A stretch of DNA of 46,221 nucleotides from Gammaproteobacteria bacterium (GTDB lineage Bacteria; Pseudomonadota; Gammaproteobacteria; Steroidobacterales; MnTg04): NCBI GenBank assembly GCA_027292775.1, contig JAPUGL010000057.1, positions 1 through 46,221 on the forward strand, written 5' to 3'. Under the pieces are notes generated by a model. It searched no databases. It was not told the DNA's origin and saw only the letters and a program-made list of their open reading frames with translations. This document shows positions 18,720 to 27,105 of the stretch, one piece after another (the first letter of the stretch is position 1; each line of letters begins with the position of its first letter). The translations under genes and the position numbers were made by a program.

Positions 18720-18874
18720 GCCTGCACGGTAAAAAGTATTCCTACTGCGAAAGCGCCATAACGGTCCATTCTCCCAATCTTTTTCGTTGCATAGAACCAC
18801 TATGCGCCTCAAAAGATTGAAAAACTGCCCTCGCTCTGGCGTTTTCTCGTTGCGGAAATTTCTACCGTGCAGGC
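18720..18874. repeat. 155-bp imperfect palindrome between convergent genes
   Basis: Outer arms GCCTGCACGGTA (18720-18731) and its exact complement (18863-18874) are 12/12. Inside, CGCCA (18754-18758) pairs with TGGCG (18837-18841), CAATCTTTT (18775-18783) pairs with 18811-18819, and GCATAG (18789-18794) pairs with CTATGC (18800-18805) around a 5-nt loop. It fills the gap between the permease stop (18715) and the DUF4389 stop (18899). The 28 bases from 18764 match 36618-36645 in the palindrome next to lpdA at 18 positions, so the two are probably related. Confidence 0.75.
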
Positions 18875-18898
18875 CCCTCTAGTCTTACATCCTATTGA

Positions 18899-19261
18899 TT
18901 ATTTTCCGCCGGGTTTTTTCTTTGCCGCTTTCTTCTTGGTGGTCGTTTTGCCGGTGGCTTTGTTCTGGCCGCTTTCAACCCTGGGCCAGGCCCCGAACGG
19001 AAAAGGCAGGTACTCGTCGCTATAGCACAGAAAATCGATCACCTGACGGTAGTAAATGCCGAGCTGCCGGCCGAACTCCAGCAAGTTATCGTTACCTTTG
19101 CCGGTAATCAGCACGTGCACAAACTGTAAAACGACGACCAGCGTCAGGACGACGCTGCCAAGCCAGAAGATAAAGCCAAACAGCAACATATAGACCAGCC
19201 GTACCCAGGTATTGCGCGATGTAAGATTCTGTTCCAGTTCGCTCTTTTCGTTATCGCTCAT
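18899..19261 (-). CDS. DUF4389 family membrane protein
   Basis: A 120-residue protein. Residues 20-50 form a hydrophobic segment (LVYMLLFGFIFWLGSVVLTLVVVLQ, split here only for reference as LVYMLLFGFIF and LGSVVLTLVVV). It is followed by the conserved LLEFGRQLGIYYRQVIDFLCY region and the FPFGAWP motif of DUF4389, and a lysine-rich tail (KKKAAKKK). The start at 19261 is preferred because a GGCAGGA ribosome binding site precedes it; longer readings would run antisense through tatD. Divergent from tatD. Function of the family is unknown. Confidence 0.85.
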   Translation of the reverse strand: MSDNEKSELEQNLTSRNTWVRLVYMLLFGFIFWLGSVVLTLVVVLQFVHVLITGKGNDNLLEFGRQLGIYYRQVIDFLCYSDEYLPFPFGAWPRVESGQNKATGKTTTKKKAAKKKPGGK

Positions 19262-19363
19262 TTTCCTGCCCTCGGTGTTTCTGTTGCGGGTCGGTTCCCG
19301 TGACTTCACTGGGATACAATGCCCTTCCCTGATACAAATGGTACAAGACTTTTGCCCACGCGT

Positions 19364-20152
19364 ATGCAACTTATAGACATTGGCGCCAATTTGACCCACA
19401 AAAGTTTTGACCCGGATCGCGACCAAGTCATCAGCAGAGCTCACGACGCCGGTGTTGGCCGGATGATAGTCACCGGGAGCTCGGTGCACTGCAGCCGGCA
19501 GGCCGAGGAATTGGCGGCGGGCAATCCTGGCGTCCTGTACTCGACCGCCGGCATTCATCCTCATCATGCGGCCGAAACCCAGGCTATTGATCGTGAAGCG
19601 CTGTCCGATCTGTTGCAACTGGAAACCGTTGTTGCGGCCGGTGAGTGCGGTCTGGATTACTTTCGTAACTTCTCCCCAAAAGAAGATCAGCGTCGGGTCT
19701 TCTCCATGCAACTGGAAATGGCGGCCGAGCACAAGATGCCGGTCTTTTTACACCAGCGCGATGCGCATGAAGATTTCATCGCGATATTGAAAGAATACCT
19801 GCCTGCTATCCCCCGTGCTGTGGCACATTGTTTTACCGGCGACAACGACGAACTCGATGCGTGTCTGGATCTGAATCTGTATATCGGTATCACCGGTTGG
19901 ATATGCGACGAACGCCGCGGCGGTCACCTGAAAGACATAGTCGCAAACATTCCGCTGGACCGGTTGATGGTCGAAACCGATGCACCCTATCTTCTCCCGA
20001 GGGACCTCGACCCCAAACCGGGCGGCCGTCGAAACGAGCCCATGTACCTGCCGCACATCGTGCAAAGTATCGCCGAGGCACGCGGACTTGAGACGCCTGA
20101 GCTGGTTTCGTCGACAGCCAGGACCAGCGAGCAGTTTTTCGCGCTGCCCTGA
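19364..20152 (+). CDS. tatD: TatD-family metal-dependent DNase
   Basis: A 262-residue TIM-barrel hydrolase. It starts with DIGANLTH like the true TatD subgroup. AGIHPHHA, GECGLDYFRNFS, FLHQRDAHE, HCFTG, GITGWICDERRG and ETDAPYLLPRDL supply the metal ligands. TatD is a 3'-5' exonuclease linked to DNA repair after oxidative damage. The ATG at 19364 matches the E. coli start; an ATG 45 nt upstream would add an unconserved tail. No tatABC genes are nearby. The short gap to the DUF4389 gene must hold divergent promoters, but no clear boxes were found. Confidence 0.95.
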   Translation: MQLIDIGANLTHKSFDPDRDQVISRAHDAGVGRMIVTGSSVHCSRQAEELAAGNPGVLYSTAGIHPHHAAETQAIDREALSDLLQLETVVAAGECGLDYFRNFSPKEDQRRVFSMQLEMAAEHKMPVFLHQRDAHEDFIAILKEYLPAIPRAVAHCFTGDNDELDACLDLNLYIGITGWICDERRGGHLKDIVANIPLDRLMVETDAPYLLPRDLDPKPGGRRNEPMYLPHIVQSIAEARGLETPELVSSTARTSEQFFALP

Positions 20153-20224
20153 GCGCCGATTTGGTACGCATTGTGGTCTCCCTGGGTTAAATTACCGCCA
20201 TCTCCGACTAAGGACAGATATTCC

Positions 20225-21643
20225 ATGGATACAGAAAAAATCAGCCAGTTCGTCAACGGCCTGTGGGACGACTCGATCATCCCCGAACTGCGTGAATATA
20301 TAAAAATTCCCTGCAAGTCGCCGGCCTTCGATGCCGACTGGGAAAAACACGGCTACCTGGACGATGCTGTCGCCCTGATGGAAAAATGGGTGCGCGCACA
20401 GCCAATCAAGGGTATGGAAGTCGAAGTGGTTCGGCTTGAAGGCCGCACACCCCTGATTTTTTGTGATATTCCGGGAGACTCGGACGACGTGGTCCTGTTG
20501 TACGGTCACCTGGACAAGCAGCCCGAAACGACGGGCTGGAAAGACGGCCTGGAACCCTGGAAGCCGGTATTGCGGGATGGCAAGTTGTACGGGCGCGGTG
20601 GAGCCGACGATGGCTACGCCGTGTTCGGGTCGCTGACCGCGATCCGCGCCCTGCAGGAGCAGGGAATTCCGCACGCCCACTGTAAGGTCATTATAGAAGG
20701 CTGCGAAGAAAGTGGAAGTTTCGACCTGCCCTATTATATCGATGTGTTGCGGCCAAAACTGGGCCACCCCAGCCTGGTTGTCTGCCTAGATGCGGAGTGT
20801 GGTAATTACGATCAGCTGTGGTGCACGACTTCATTGCGCGGCAACCTGATCGCAACGATAACCGTCGATGTGCTGACTGAAAGCGTCCATTCGGGAGCCT
20901 CGAGCGGAATTTGTGCATCGAGTTTCCGGGTGATCCGCAGTTTGCTCGACCGCGTCGAAAACAGTGAAACCGGTCAGATTCTGGTCGATGAATTGCATGC
21001 CGACATTCCGGAACAAAGAATCGAGCAGGCCAAAAAGGCAGTGAGCATACTGGGCGATATGATTCACCGGAAACTACCGTTTTTCGGTGACACGCGACCG
21101 ATTGTCGATGACCTGGTCGAACTGCAGCTCAATAATACCTGGCGGCCAACGCTCAGCGTGACCGGCATGGACCGCATCCCCTCGGTAGCCGATGCCGGCA
21201 ATGTCCTGCGCCAGGGAACCACCGTCAAGGTTTCGTTTCGATTGCCGCCGACGGTGGATGCGAAAGTCGCAGGTGCCGCGCTGACCAGGATTCTCGAAGC
21301 CGATCCTCCCTACGGCGCATCGGTCAGTTTCTCGATTGATTCGGCGGAAAGCGGTTGGAACGCGCCGGAAGTTGCTGAATGGCTGGAAAATTCGATGCAA
21401 AAAGCGTCGAAAGAATATTTTAACGCCGATTCAATGTACATGGGTACCGGGGGAACTATTCCGTTTATGAGCATGCTCGGAAACGAATTCAGCGGAGTAC
21501 AGTTTCTGATTACCGGCCTGCTGGGGCCGCATTCAAACGCTCACGGACCCAACGAATTTTTGCATATCGAGACCGGTAAACGCCTGACTTCCTGTGTCAG
21601 CATGGTCCTGGCGGATCACTACCGGCACATGTCCGGCAATTAG
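20225..21643 (+). CDS. M20 family metallopeptidase (dipeptidase-like)
   Basis: A 472-residue zinc peptidase of the M20 family, nearest in pattern to CNDP-type dipeptidases. The metal and catalytic motifs are present in order: LLYGHLDKQPE, GRGGADDGYA, EGCEESGS, CLDAECGNYD, and a C-terminal GPHSNAHGPNEF histidine. The inserted lid/dimerisation domain (about 205-330) includes ESVHSGASSG. No signal peptide, so probably cytosolic. An AAGGA ribosome binding site supports the ATG at 20225. Substrate unknown. It converges with the NERD gene. Confidence 0.93.
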   Translation: MDTEKISQFVNGLWDDSIIPELREYIKIPCKSPAFDADWEKHGYLDDAVALMEKWVRAQPIKGMEVEVVRLEGRTPLIFCDIPGDSDDVVLLYGHLDKQPETTGWKDGLEPWKPVLRDGKLYGRGGADDGYAVFGSLTAIRALQEQGIPHAHCKVIIEGCEESGSFDLPYYIDVLRPKLGHPSLVVCLDAECGNYDQLWCTTSLRGNLIATITVDVLTESVHSGASSGICASSFRVIRSLLDRVENSETGQILVDELHADIPEQRIEQAKKAVSILGDMIHRKLPFFGDTRPIVDDLVELQLNNTWRPTLSVTGMDRIPSVADAGNVLRQGTTVKVSFRLPPTVDAKVAGAALTRILEADPPYGASVSFSIDSAESGWNAPEVAEWLENSMQKASKEYFNADSMYMGTGGTIPFMSMLGNEFSGVQFLITGLLGPHSNAHGPNEFLHIETGKRLTSCVSMVLADHYRHMSGN

Positions 21644-21683
21644 CGTTAGCCTGCTGGCGGGATTTGGCAGTGCTAACCTGGAG

Positions 21684-22262
21684 TCACTGTTCTTTAGCCG
21701 CTCGCAGGGCCGAGTGAATCTTTTGCCAATATGGCAGGAACGCATCGAGCAGCTTGTCGTCGCCATTTTTTGAAGCCGGCGCATATTTTTCCTCCAGCTG
21801 ACTGACCGTCAACACATGGCTGGGGGTTCCCCTGGTAAATTCGCTGCTGTCGGTGAATACAACAAAACCCGAGACCGGCACGCCTTCGGCCAGCGCACGT
21901 ACGGCCGCCAGCCTGTCGAAAAGGGCCTCCTGCGGGTTTTTCATTCCATAACGCCCGGTCGGTCCCATTACAGCCCACTCATCCATTCGATCGCCTCCAA
22001 ACACGGTACCGGGCGCATTTCGCATATCCAGTACGAGGATTCCCTTGCTGGTCAACAACAGATAATCAAGCTGAATCTGGCCACCCATGCCATCCGGAAT
22101 CATCAGGTCACGATCGGATTCCTTGGCAACCCGCTGCAAAATCCTTTCGAAGTGATACCAGGGTTTTTTGCGTCGCCTCCAGGAGACGAGGCCGCCTGTC
22201 GCGAGTATGGCAATGCTGACAAATACCGCTGCCACCGAATACCCATGTCCTATAAATTCCAT
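21684..22262 (-). CDS. NERD-domain protein with N-terminal membrane anchor
   Basis: A 192-residue protein. Residues about 7-27 are a membrane segment (YSVAAVFVSIAILATGGLV) followed by WRRRKKPW, which places the rest in the cytosol. The DYLLLTSKGILVLDMRNAPG core, then GG and W, is the nuclease-related NERD domain pattern (the usual form is D..ll...GifviE.KN..G). The canonical Glu is Asp and Lys is Arg here, so nuclease activity is doubtful. It lies 23 nt after thrB and probably ends that operon. Confidence 0.8.
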   Translation of the reverse strand: MEFIGHGYSVAAVFVSIAILATGGLVSWRRRKKPWYHFERILQRVAKESDRDLMIPDGMGGQIQLDYLLLTSKGILVLDMRNAPGTVFGGDRMDEWAVMGPTGRYGMKNPQEALFDRLAAVRALAEGVPVSGFVVFTDSSEFTRGTPSHVLTVSQLEEKYAPASKNGDDKLLDAFLPYWQKIHSALRAAKEQ

Positions 22263-22285
22263 TAGTGATTTATTACTTATTGATA

Positions 22286-23236
22286 TTAAAAATTATTGTC
22301 GTTTTCCAGTAGCCTGACGCCCGGCGCATCGATAGCCGATATATAGGCTTTCGATGCCAGACCTGATCGGTCAAATGCTGACTGCATCGCAGTCGCTATT
22401 GTCTCTGCATCAGAGCTCCTGCACCAGGCAAAAACGGATGGCCCACTCCCCGATAGCGAACAACCCAAGGCCGAACTGTTCATCGCCGCCTCTTGTACAT
22501 TAGCAAATCCGGGGATGCCGGAGGAGCGTTGGGGCTCGATGAGTACATCACGCAAGGACCGGGACAACAAGTCAATATCACCCAGGTGACACGCAGATAC
22601 GAATGCCGCCAGCAGGCCAGCTTGCTTCGTAGCTATGGCCAGCGGAAATTCTTCATTCAATTCGGCTCTGGATTGGCGAGTCTCTATGCTGCAGGCCGGA
22701 CAAACCAGGACACATTGCAGATCGTTTGGAACCGGCAATGCTATCGGTGTTCCTCCATCCGGATGCGCGAGACGCAAACCACCAAGCAACTGCGGCGCGA
22801 CATTGTCGATCGGTGCCGCACCCGTTGCGGCGGCCTCTCCTGCCAGAGCGAATGGCAATAAGTCCTCGATCTCCAGTGGTTCATCCAACAGCTTATTCGC
22901 GGCAAAAACGGCGGCTACGGCGCACGCACCCGAGCCCCCCATGCCGGACCCCAACGGTATGCCTTTTCTGATCCTCAACGAAAAACCGGCATCCAGACCG
23001 AGATGCTCCCTCATCGCTATCAGCGCTGCGCCCGCCGAATTTTCTTCTGCCATCATTGGCAGGTCGCTAGCAACGCCAGTGATCTCTTCGATCAAAACCT
23101 TGCCGTGACTCGCATGCCGAATCGACACTATATCTCCCGGTTCGTCGATCGCATGGCCCAGTAAATCGAAACCAACCGCAACATTGCCTATCGCCGCCGG
23201 AGCGTAGGCAACAGCCATGTCGCGTTTCAATTCCAC
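22286..23236 (-). CDS. thrB: Homoserine kinase
   Basis: A 316-residue GHMP kinase that phosphorylates homoserine in threonine synthesis. VAYAPAAIGNVAVGFDLLG at the N-terminus, the ATP-binding PLGSGMGGSGA, the DNVAPQLLGGL segment and the C-terminal SGSGPSVFAW are homoserine-kinase signatures. The coordinate uses a GTG start overlapping the upstream gene by 10 nt; an ATG at 23218 is also plausible and would still include the first strand. It is not beside thrA or thrC here but between a glutamine amidotransferase and a NERD protein. Confidence 0.94.
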   Translation of the reverse strand: MELKRDMAVAYAPAAIGNVAVGFDLLGHAIDEPGDIVSIRHASHGKVLIEEITGVASDLPMMAEENSAGAALIAMREHLGLDAGFSLRIRKGIPLGSGMGGSGACAVAAVFAANKLLDEPLEIEDLLPFALAGEAAATGAAPIDNVAPQLLGGLRLAHPDGGTPIALPVPNDLQCVLVCPACSIETRQSRAELNEEFPLAIATKQAGLLAAFVSACHLGDIDLLSRSLRDVLIEPQRSSGIPGFANVQEAAMNSSALGCSLSGSGPSVFAWCRSSDAETIATAMQSAFDRSGLASKAYISAIDAPGVRLLENDNNF

Positions 23237-23967
23237 AATCGGTTTTCCTGTCCGCGATCGTGAGTCGTGCCGATCGCAACGTCGACCAGCCGGTCCAGGA
23301 TTTTTTTCATGACTTCATTGGCGCGGGCGAATTTTTCGACTGGCGACAACATTTGCTGCCTGGTCTGGATGTAGGCGGCGTCTACGAGCTGGTCCTCGTC
23401 ACGTCGGGCGAGCTTGTCCACCCAACCCGGTGTCGCCTCGAGGTGAAATTGTAAACCCAGCACGCGGTCTCCGTATTGAAAGGCCTGCTCATTACACGCG
23501 TCGCTGTACGCCAATCTGACCGCTCCCGAGGGTAGGTCGTAACGGTCACCGTGCCAGTGAAACGCGGTCAACTTGTTCGGCAGTAATCCGCCGAGCAGGC
23601 TTTGCTCTGCTTCGGTCGTTAGCTCGATGTCGAACCAGCCGATCTCTTTTTCTCCATTGGCCTCGACGGAGCCGCCCAATTCGGCAGCAATCAGCTGGGC
23701 GCCAAGACAGATGCCCAGCACGACTTTGCCACTGTCTATCGCCTGTCGAATCATGCGTCTTTCCTGGAGTATCCATGGCCAGCGGTCTTCAAGATAAACA
23801 CTCATCGGACCACCCAGAATTATCAGCAGATCGAAATCGTCAGGCACCGGAAAATCTTCCTTCAGGTCCAGCCGGGTCGTCGAACAGTGATACCCGCGCG
23901 AAGCAGCCCATTCGGGGATGCAGGCGGGCCCTTCATACTCCACATGTTGCAGGCAATGAATTTTCAT
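23227..23967 (-). CDS. Class I glutamine amidotransferase-like protein
   Basis: A 246-residue flavodoxin-like protein with the GATase triad: nucleophile Cys87 in VLGICLGAQ, and the His-x-Glu in LQFHLEATPGW. The LIILGGPMSVYLED segment is typical of the stand-alone GMP-synthase-like amidotransferases, some of which are gamma-glutamyl hydrolases or act in polyamine degradation. The partner synthetase domain is absent. It overlaps thrB by 10 nt, so expression is coupled. Substrate unknown. Confidence 0.92.
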   Translation of the reverse strand: MKIHCLQHVEYEGPACIPEWAASRGYHCSTTRLDLKEDFPVPDDFDLLIILGGPMSVYLEDRWPWILQERRMIRQAIDSGKVVLGICLGAQLIAAELGGSVEANGEKEIGWFDIELTTEAEQSLLGGLLPNKLTAFHWHGDRYDLPSGAVRLAYSDACNEQAFQYGDRVLGLQFHLEATPGWVDKLARRDEDQLVDAAYIQTRQQMLSPVEKFARANEVMKKILDRLVDVAIGTTHDRGQENRLWN

Positions 23968-24050
23968 ATCGGAAATCTCACTGTATGCAGTCTATGCAAA
24001 GACCCGGGTCGGGTACAGGCGGCGCTGAAACAATGCTTGAACGAGGAAAA

Positions 24051-24126
24051 TGGTGGGGCGTATAGGATTCGAACCTATGACCAGCGGGTTAAAAGCCCGA
24101 TGCTCTACCAACTGAGCTAACGCCCC
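24051..24126 (-). tRNA. tRNA-Lys (anticodon UUU)
   Basis: A 76-nt cloverleaf on the minus strand beginning GGGGCGTTAGCTCAGTTGG and ending with an encoded CCA. Acceptor stem GGGGCGT pairs with ACGCCCC, the D loop has the AGCTCAGTTGGTAGAGC consensus, the anticodon loop is CTTTTAA and the T arm carries GGTTCGAATCC. It follows queC, the usual position of tRNA-Lys behind the tol-pal/que cluster in Pseudomonas-like genomes. Confidence 0.98.
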
Positions 24127-24153
24127 ATTGCAAAGAACCTGCGAGGAGGCGGC

Positions 24154-24181
24154 ATGATACCGATTTGCCGCCAAATCGCAA
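24154..24181 (-). promoter_or_regulatory. Candidate sigma-70 promoter of tRNA-Lys
   Basis: On the minus strand TTGCGA (24176-24181) and TATCAT (24154-24159) are separated by 16 bp. A GC-rich discriminator (GCCGCC) follows, typical of stringently controlled tRNA promoters. The tRNA begins 27 nt further on. Confidence 0.55.
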
Positions 24182-24215
24182 GCTCGCCCATGCGTATGCG
24201 GCGGCCGGAAAACGT

Positions 24216-24899
24216 TCAGACATACGTTGTCACGTCAGCAATTCCGGCCGCCTCAAAACCCGCCCGGCGAAAGCGGCAGGAATCGCAAACGCCGCAGGCG
24301 CGACCCTGACTATCCGCCTGATAACACGAAACGGTCATCGAGTAATCGACCCCCAGTTCGACCCCCGTCTTGATGATCCGGGATTTATCCATCGCCATCA
24401 ACGGCGTCTGTATCCGCATTCGCTGACCTTCCACCGCCGCCTTTGTTGCAACATTTGACAGTACTTCGAATGCATCGATAAATTCGGGTCGGCAATCCGG
24501 ATAACCGGAGTAATCCACGGCATTGACGCCGATAAAAATATTACTGGCGCCAATCACTTCGGCATAACCCAGTGCCAACGCCAGAAACACGGTGTTGCGT
24601 GCCGGGACATAAGTGACCGGTATCCCCTGTTGAGGAGTCTCAGGTACTGCGATATCCGTATCGGTCAGTGCAGAACCGCTGGGGCCGCCGCTGTCGATCT
24701 TCATGACCCGGTGTTCGGACACTTCGAAAAACTCCGCTATGTTCCCAGCTGCAGTCAGTTCGCTCTGATGTCGTTGCTGGTAGTCGAAACTCAGCGCATA
24801 GCAGTCAAAACCCTGGTCTTTCGCGATAGCTAGCATCGTTGCGGAATCCAGCCCGCCGGAGACCAGCACAACGGCTTTTCTTGTGTTCTCGTTGCTCAA
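24216..24899 (-). CDS. queC: 7-cyano-7-deazaguanine synthase
   Basis: A 227-residue enzyme converting 7-carboxy-7-deazaguanine to preQ0 in queuosine synthesis, using ATP and ammonia. The PP-loop is [21 protein letters not shown] and [11 protein letters not shown] bind nucleotide and substrate, and the C-terminal zinc site is SCYQ...[11 protein letters not shown]. No ATG is available before the PP-loop. A TTG at 24899 overlaps the queE stop codon by 4 nt (TTGA) and is preferred over a TTG at 24920, which lacks a ribosome binding site. Confidence 0.96.
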   Translation of the reverse strand: MSNENTRKAVVLVSGGLDSATMLAIAKDQGFDCYALSFDYQQRHQSELTAAGNIAEFFEVSEHRVMKIDSGGPSGSALTDTDIAVPETPQQGIPVTYVPARNTVFLALALGYAEVIGASNIFIGVNAVDYSGYPDCRPEFIDAFEVLSNVATKAAVEGQRMRIQTPLMAMDKSRIIKTGVELGVDYSMTVSCYQADSQGRACGVCDSCRFRRAGFEAAGIADVTTYV

Positions 24900-25570
24900 T
24901 GCCCCGGGTCCGTTCCCCAAAGGTATTTGTGCAACTGCAACTGTAAACGGACCGGCAATCTTTCCTGCAAAATCCAGTCAGCAATATCCACTGGCTTGAT
25001 CTGCTCATAGCTGGGTGAAAACCAGACCGTGCAAATACCGTCCAGACGCCGCTGTCGCACCTGCTCTCCCGCCCATTCGAAATCCGCCCGGTCACAAATC
25101 ACGAATTTGATCTGATCGTCTTTCGACAGCAGGCGCAGGTTTTCCCAGAGATTTCGATTCACCTCGCCGGAGCCGGGCGTTTTCAGATCCATCACCTTGA
25201 TCACGCGCGAATCAACAACCGACAGGTCGGCAGCTCCACTGGTCTCCAGCGAGACCCGATAACCGTCGTCGCACAAATCGCGCAATAGACCGGCGCAATT
25301 TTTTTGAGCCAGCGGTTCGCCACCGGTGACGCAAACATGCCGGCAGCGGTACTCCCGGGTTTTCTCCAGGATGGAATCGAAAGCCATCCACCGGCCACCG
25401 TGAAATGCGAAAGCGGTGTCACAATACTGACATCGCAGCGGACAGCCGGTCAGGCGAATAAAAACGGTTGGCACACCGGTAGTGTCCGCCTCGCCTTGCA
25501 GTGAGTAAAAAATTTCCGTTATCCGGAGTCGCGTATCCGGAGCCAGATCATCCCTTGCTGTTTCAGCCAT
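24896..25570 (-). CDS. queE: 7-carboxy-7-deazaguanine synthase
   Basis: A 224-residue radical SAM enzyme making 7-carboxy-7-deazaguanine from 6-carboxytetrahydropterin, the step before QueC. The cluster motif is CPLRCQYC (Cys-x3-Cys-x2-Cys), IFYSLQGE lies before it, and VTGGEPLAQ and LETSGA follow as in the family. An ATG at 25570 is used; a GTG codon directly upstream gives one more residue. It overlaps queC. An AT-rich gap of about 120 nt separates it from cpoB and probably holds its promoter. Confidence 0.96.
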   Translation of the reverse strand: MAETARDDLAPDTRLRITEIFYSLQGEADTTGVPTVFIRLTGCPLRCQYCDTAFAFHGGRWMAFDSILEKTREYRCRHVCVTGGEPLAQKNCAGLLRDLCDDGYRVSLETSGAADLSVVDSRVIKVMDLKTPGSGEVNRNLWENLRLLSKDDQIKFVICDRADFEWAGEQVRQRRLDGICTVWFSPSYEQIKPVDIADWILQERLPVRLQLQLHKYLWGTDPGH

Positions 25571-25691
25571 CACAGATTGGCCCGTATGTTTCTTTTTCTA
25601 CAGTCTACCAGGAGATAATTGATCTTAAAAATCAGGATGATAGAGACTTATATTAAAGTGATATATTGGTTCGGTTTTTTTGGCTTCCGGG

Positions 25692-26489
25692 TCAGTGGCC
25701 CTCGCCAGTCATTTGCTCCATGCGCCGTTGCGCCAGGTGTGCAGCGGTCGTATCCGGGTATTCATTGGTAACACGGGTCAACGCCGCCCTGGCCGCATCC
25801 CAGTAGCCGAGTTCATAATCGCAATAGCCGATCTTGAGCAGGGCGTCCGGGACCTTTTGCGATCGTGGGTAAATCGATACGACATTCTGAAAAGCGGCCA
25901 GCGCTTCGGAGAATTTTCGAGTGACGTAGAAAGTCTCCCCATACCAATACTGGGCATTGTCGGAAAACTGGCTATCTGGATACTGTCCGAGAAACTGTTC
26001 GAATTGTACGGACGCGTCCTGATAGTGGCCTTCTCTAAGCAACGCTATGGCGGCCTGGTACGCGTCACGATCATTGATTTCCTGGTTGTCCGAACCAGAG
26101 ATGCTCGTCGCAGTCGGTGTTGTGACCGTAGGTGACGGGGACACAGCCGGTCGTCGGCTTCGCCTGCTTGTCGCACTTGCGGAACTTTCCAGCTTCTGCA
26201 GCCGACCATCAACATCAATATAGAGATTGCGCTGGCGTTGACTGGTGCCATCGAGATCATGCTGTACTTCTTCCACCGAACCGCGCAGCTCCCTCATATC
26301 ACCTTCAAGACCCTGTACCTGACCTACCATCCCGGCTTGGTTTCGAACCGCCTGTTCGATACGGTTGAGGCGTGCTTCCAACTGATCCAGCCTGATTATC
26401 ACCGGGTCTTCCGGACCGGGCATGGTCGCACATGCGCCGATCATCAGCGCCAGCAAGACCGTGCTACAGCCACGAATTCGTTGGTCCAT
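25692..26489 (-). CDS. cpoB: Tol-Pal system protein CpoB (YbgF), probable lipoprotein
   Basis: A 265-residue protein that coordinates outer-membrane constriction with PBP1B peptidoglycan synthesis at division. Signal sequence to residue 19, then a coiled-coil segment (about 30-100, heptads such as LDQLEARLNRIEQAV) for trimerisation, a Ser/Thr/Pro linker, and three C-terminal TPR repeats from about 140 (AYQAAIALLREGHYQDA, ARAALTRVTNEYPDT). The signal ends in LMIGA before Cys20, a lipobox, whereas E. coli CpoB is a soluble periplasmic protein. Its ATG overlaps the pal stop by 1 nt (TGATG). Confidence 0.95.
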   Translation of the reverse strand: MDQRIRGCSTVLLALMIGACATMPGPEDPVIIRLDQLEARLNRIEQAVRNQAGMVGQVQGLEGDMRELRGSVEEVQHDLDGTSQRQRNLYIDVDGRLQKLESSASATSRRSRRPAVSPSPTVTTPTATSISGSDNQEINDRDAYQAAIALLREGHYQDASVQFEQFLGQYPDSQFSDNAQYWYGETFYVTRKFSEALAAFQNVVSIYPRSQKVPDALLKIGYCDYELGYWDAARAALTRVTNEYPDTTAAHLAQRRMEQMTGEGH

Positions 26490-27022
26490 CAGTAAACGAT
26501 CTCCACCCTTCTGTTCATGGTGTAAGCAGCCTCATTGCTTGCTTCCCGCGCCGGCCTTTCCTCACCAAAACTTACGGTCGTAATCTGGCTCGATGACACT
26601 CCCTGGATCATCAGGACCTGACGGACCGCCTGCGCACGCCTTTCTCCCAGACCAATATTGTACTCCCGCGTCCCTCTTTCGTCGGTATGTCCCTCCAGCC
26701 TTACCCGAATCTGTGAATTATCCGCAACGTACAAGGCATGTTGAGTCAGGACATTGCTGTACTTGCCAAGGATTTCGGATTTGTCGAACTCAAAATAAAT
26801 GACGACGTCTTGCGGTCTGCCGTCATCACGGCCATCGCTGCCGAATTCGTCAAGCTGGCCACTCGACCGGTCGCCCATTCCCGCCTGACTGCTGCCGGGT
26901 CCGTCCTGGCCGCTCGTGTCCGGTGAATCGCCTGGTCGGGTGGTTGCCTGTCCGCCACAGGCGGCCAGGAAAAGACCGAGGGTCAATAGAATACTGATTC
27001 TGATCGCTTTGGATACCTGCAT
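26489..27022 (-). CDS. pal: Peptidoglycan-associated lipoprotein Pal
   Basis: A 177-residue outer-membrane lipoprotein. Lipobox LAAC with Cys22, a Gly/Ser/Asp linker of about 50 residues, then an OmpA-type peptidoglycan-binding domain (VIYFEFDKSEI, GHTDERGTREYNIGLGERRA, Asp and Arg that hold diaminopimelate). Pal anchors the outer membrane to the wall and is released or concentrated by TolB. An AGAGGAAG ribosome binding site precedes the ATG. The 84-nt gap to tolB is the largest inside the tol block. Confidence 0.98.
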   Translation of the reverse strand: MQVSKAIRISILLTLGLFLAACGGQATTRPGDSPDTSGQDGPGSSQAGMGDRSSGQLDEFGSDGRDDGRPQDVVIYFEFDKSEILGKYSNVLTQHALYVADNSQIRVRLEGHTDERGTREYNIGLGERRAQAVRQVLMIQGVSSSQITTVSFGEERPAREASNEAAYTMNRRVEIVY

Positions 27023-27105
27023 TGTTACGCTTCCTCTATGTGAATTCCTGTGACTCAGACAAAACTCAGTCCGGGGCGTTCCCCGCCACGCATAGTTTAG
27101 CCTAT

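Noticed and set aside
19262-19732. N-terminal extension of the DUF4389 protein
   Set aside because: The extension lies antisense to tatD and lacks similarity; the ATG at 19261 has a ribosome binding site and starts the conserved part.
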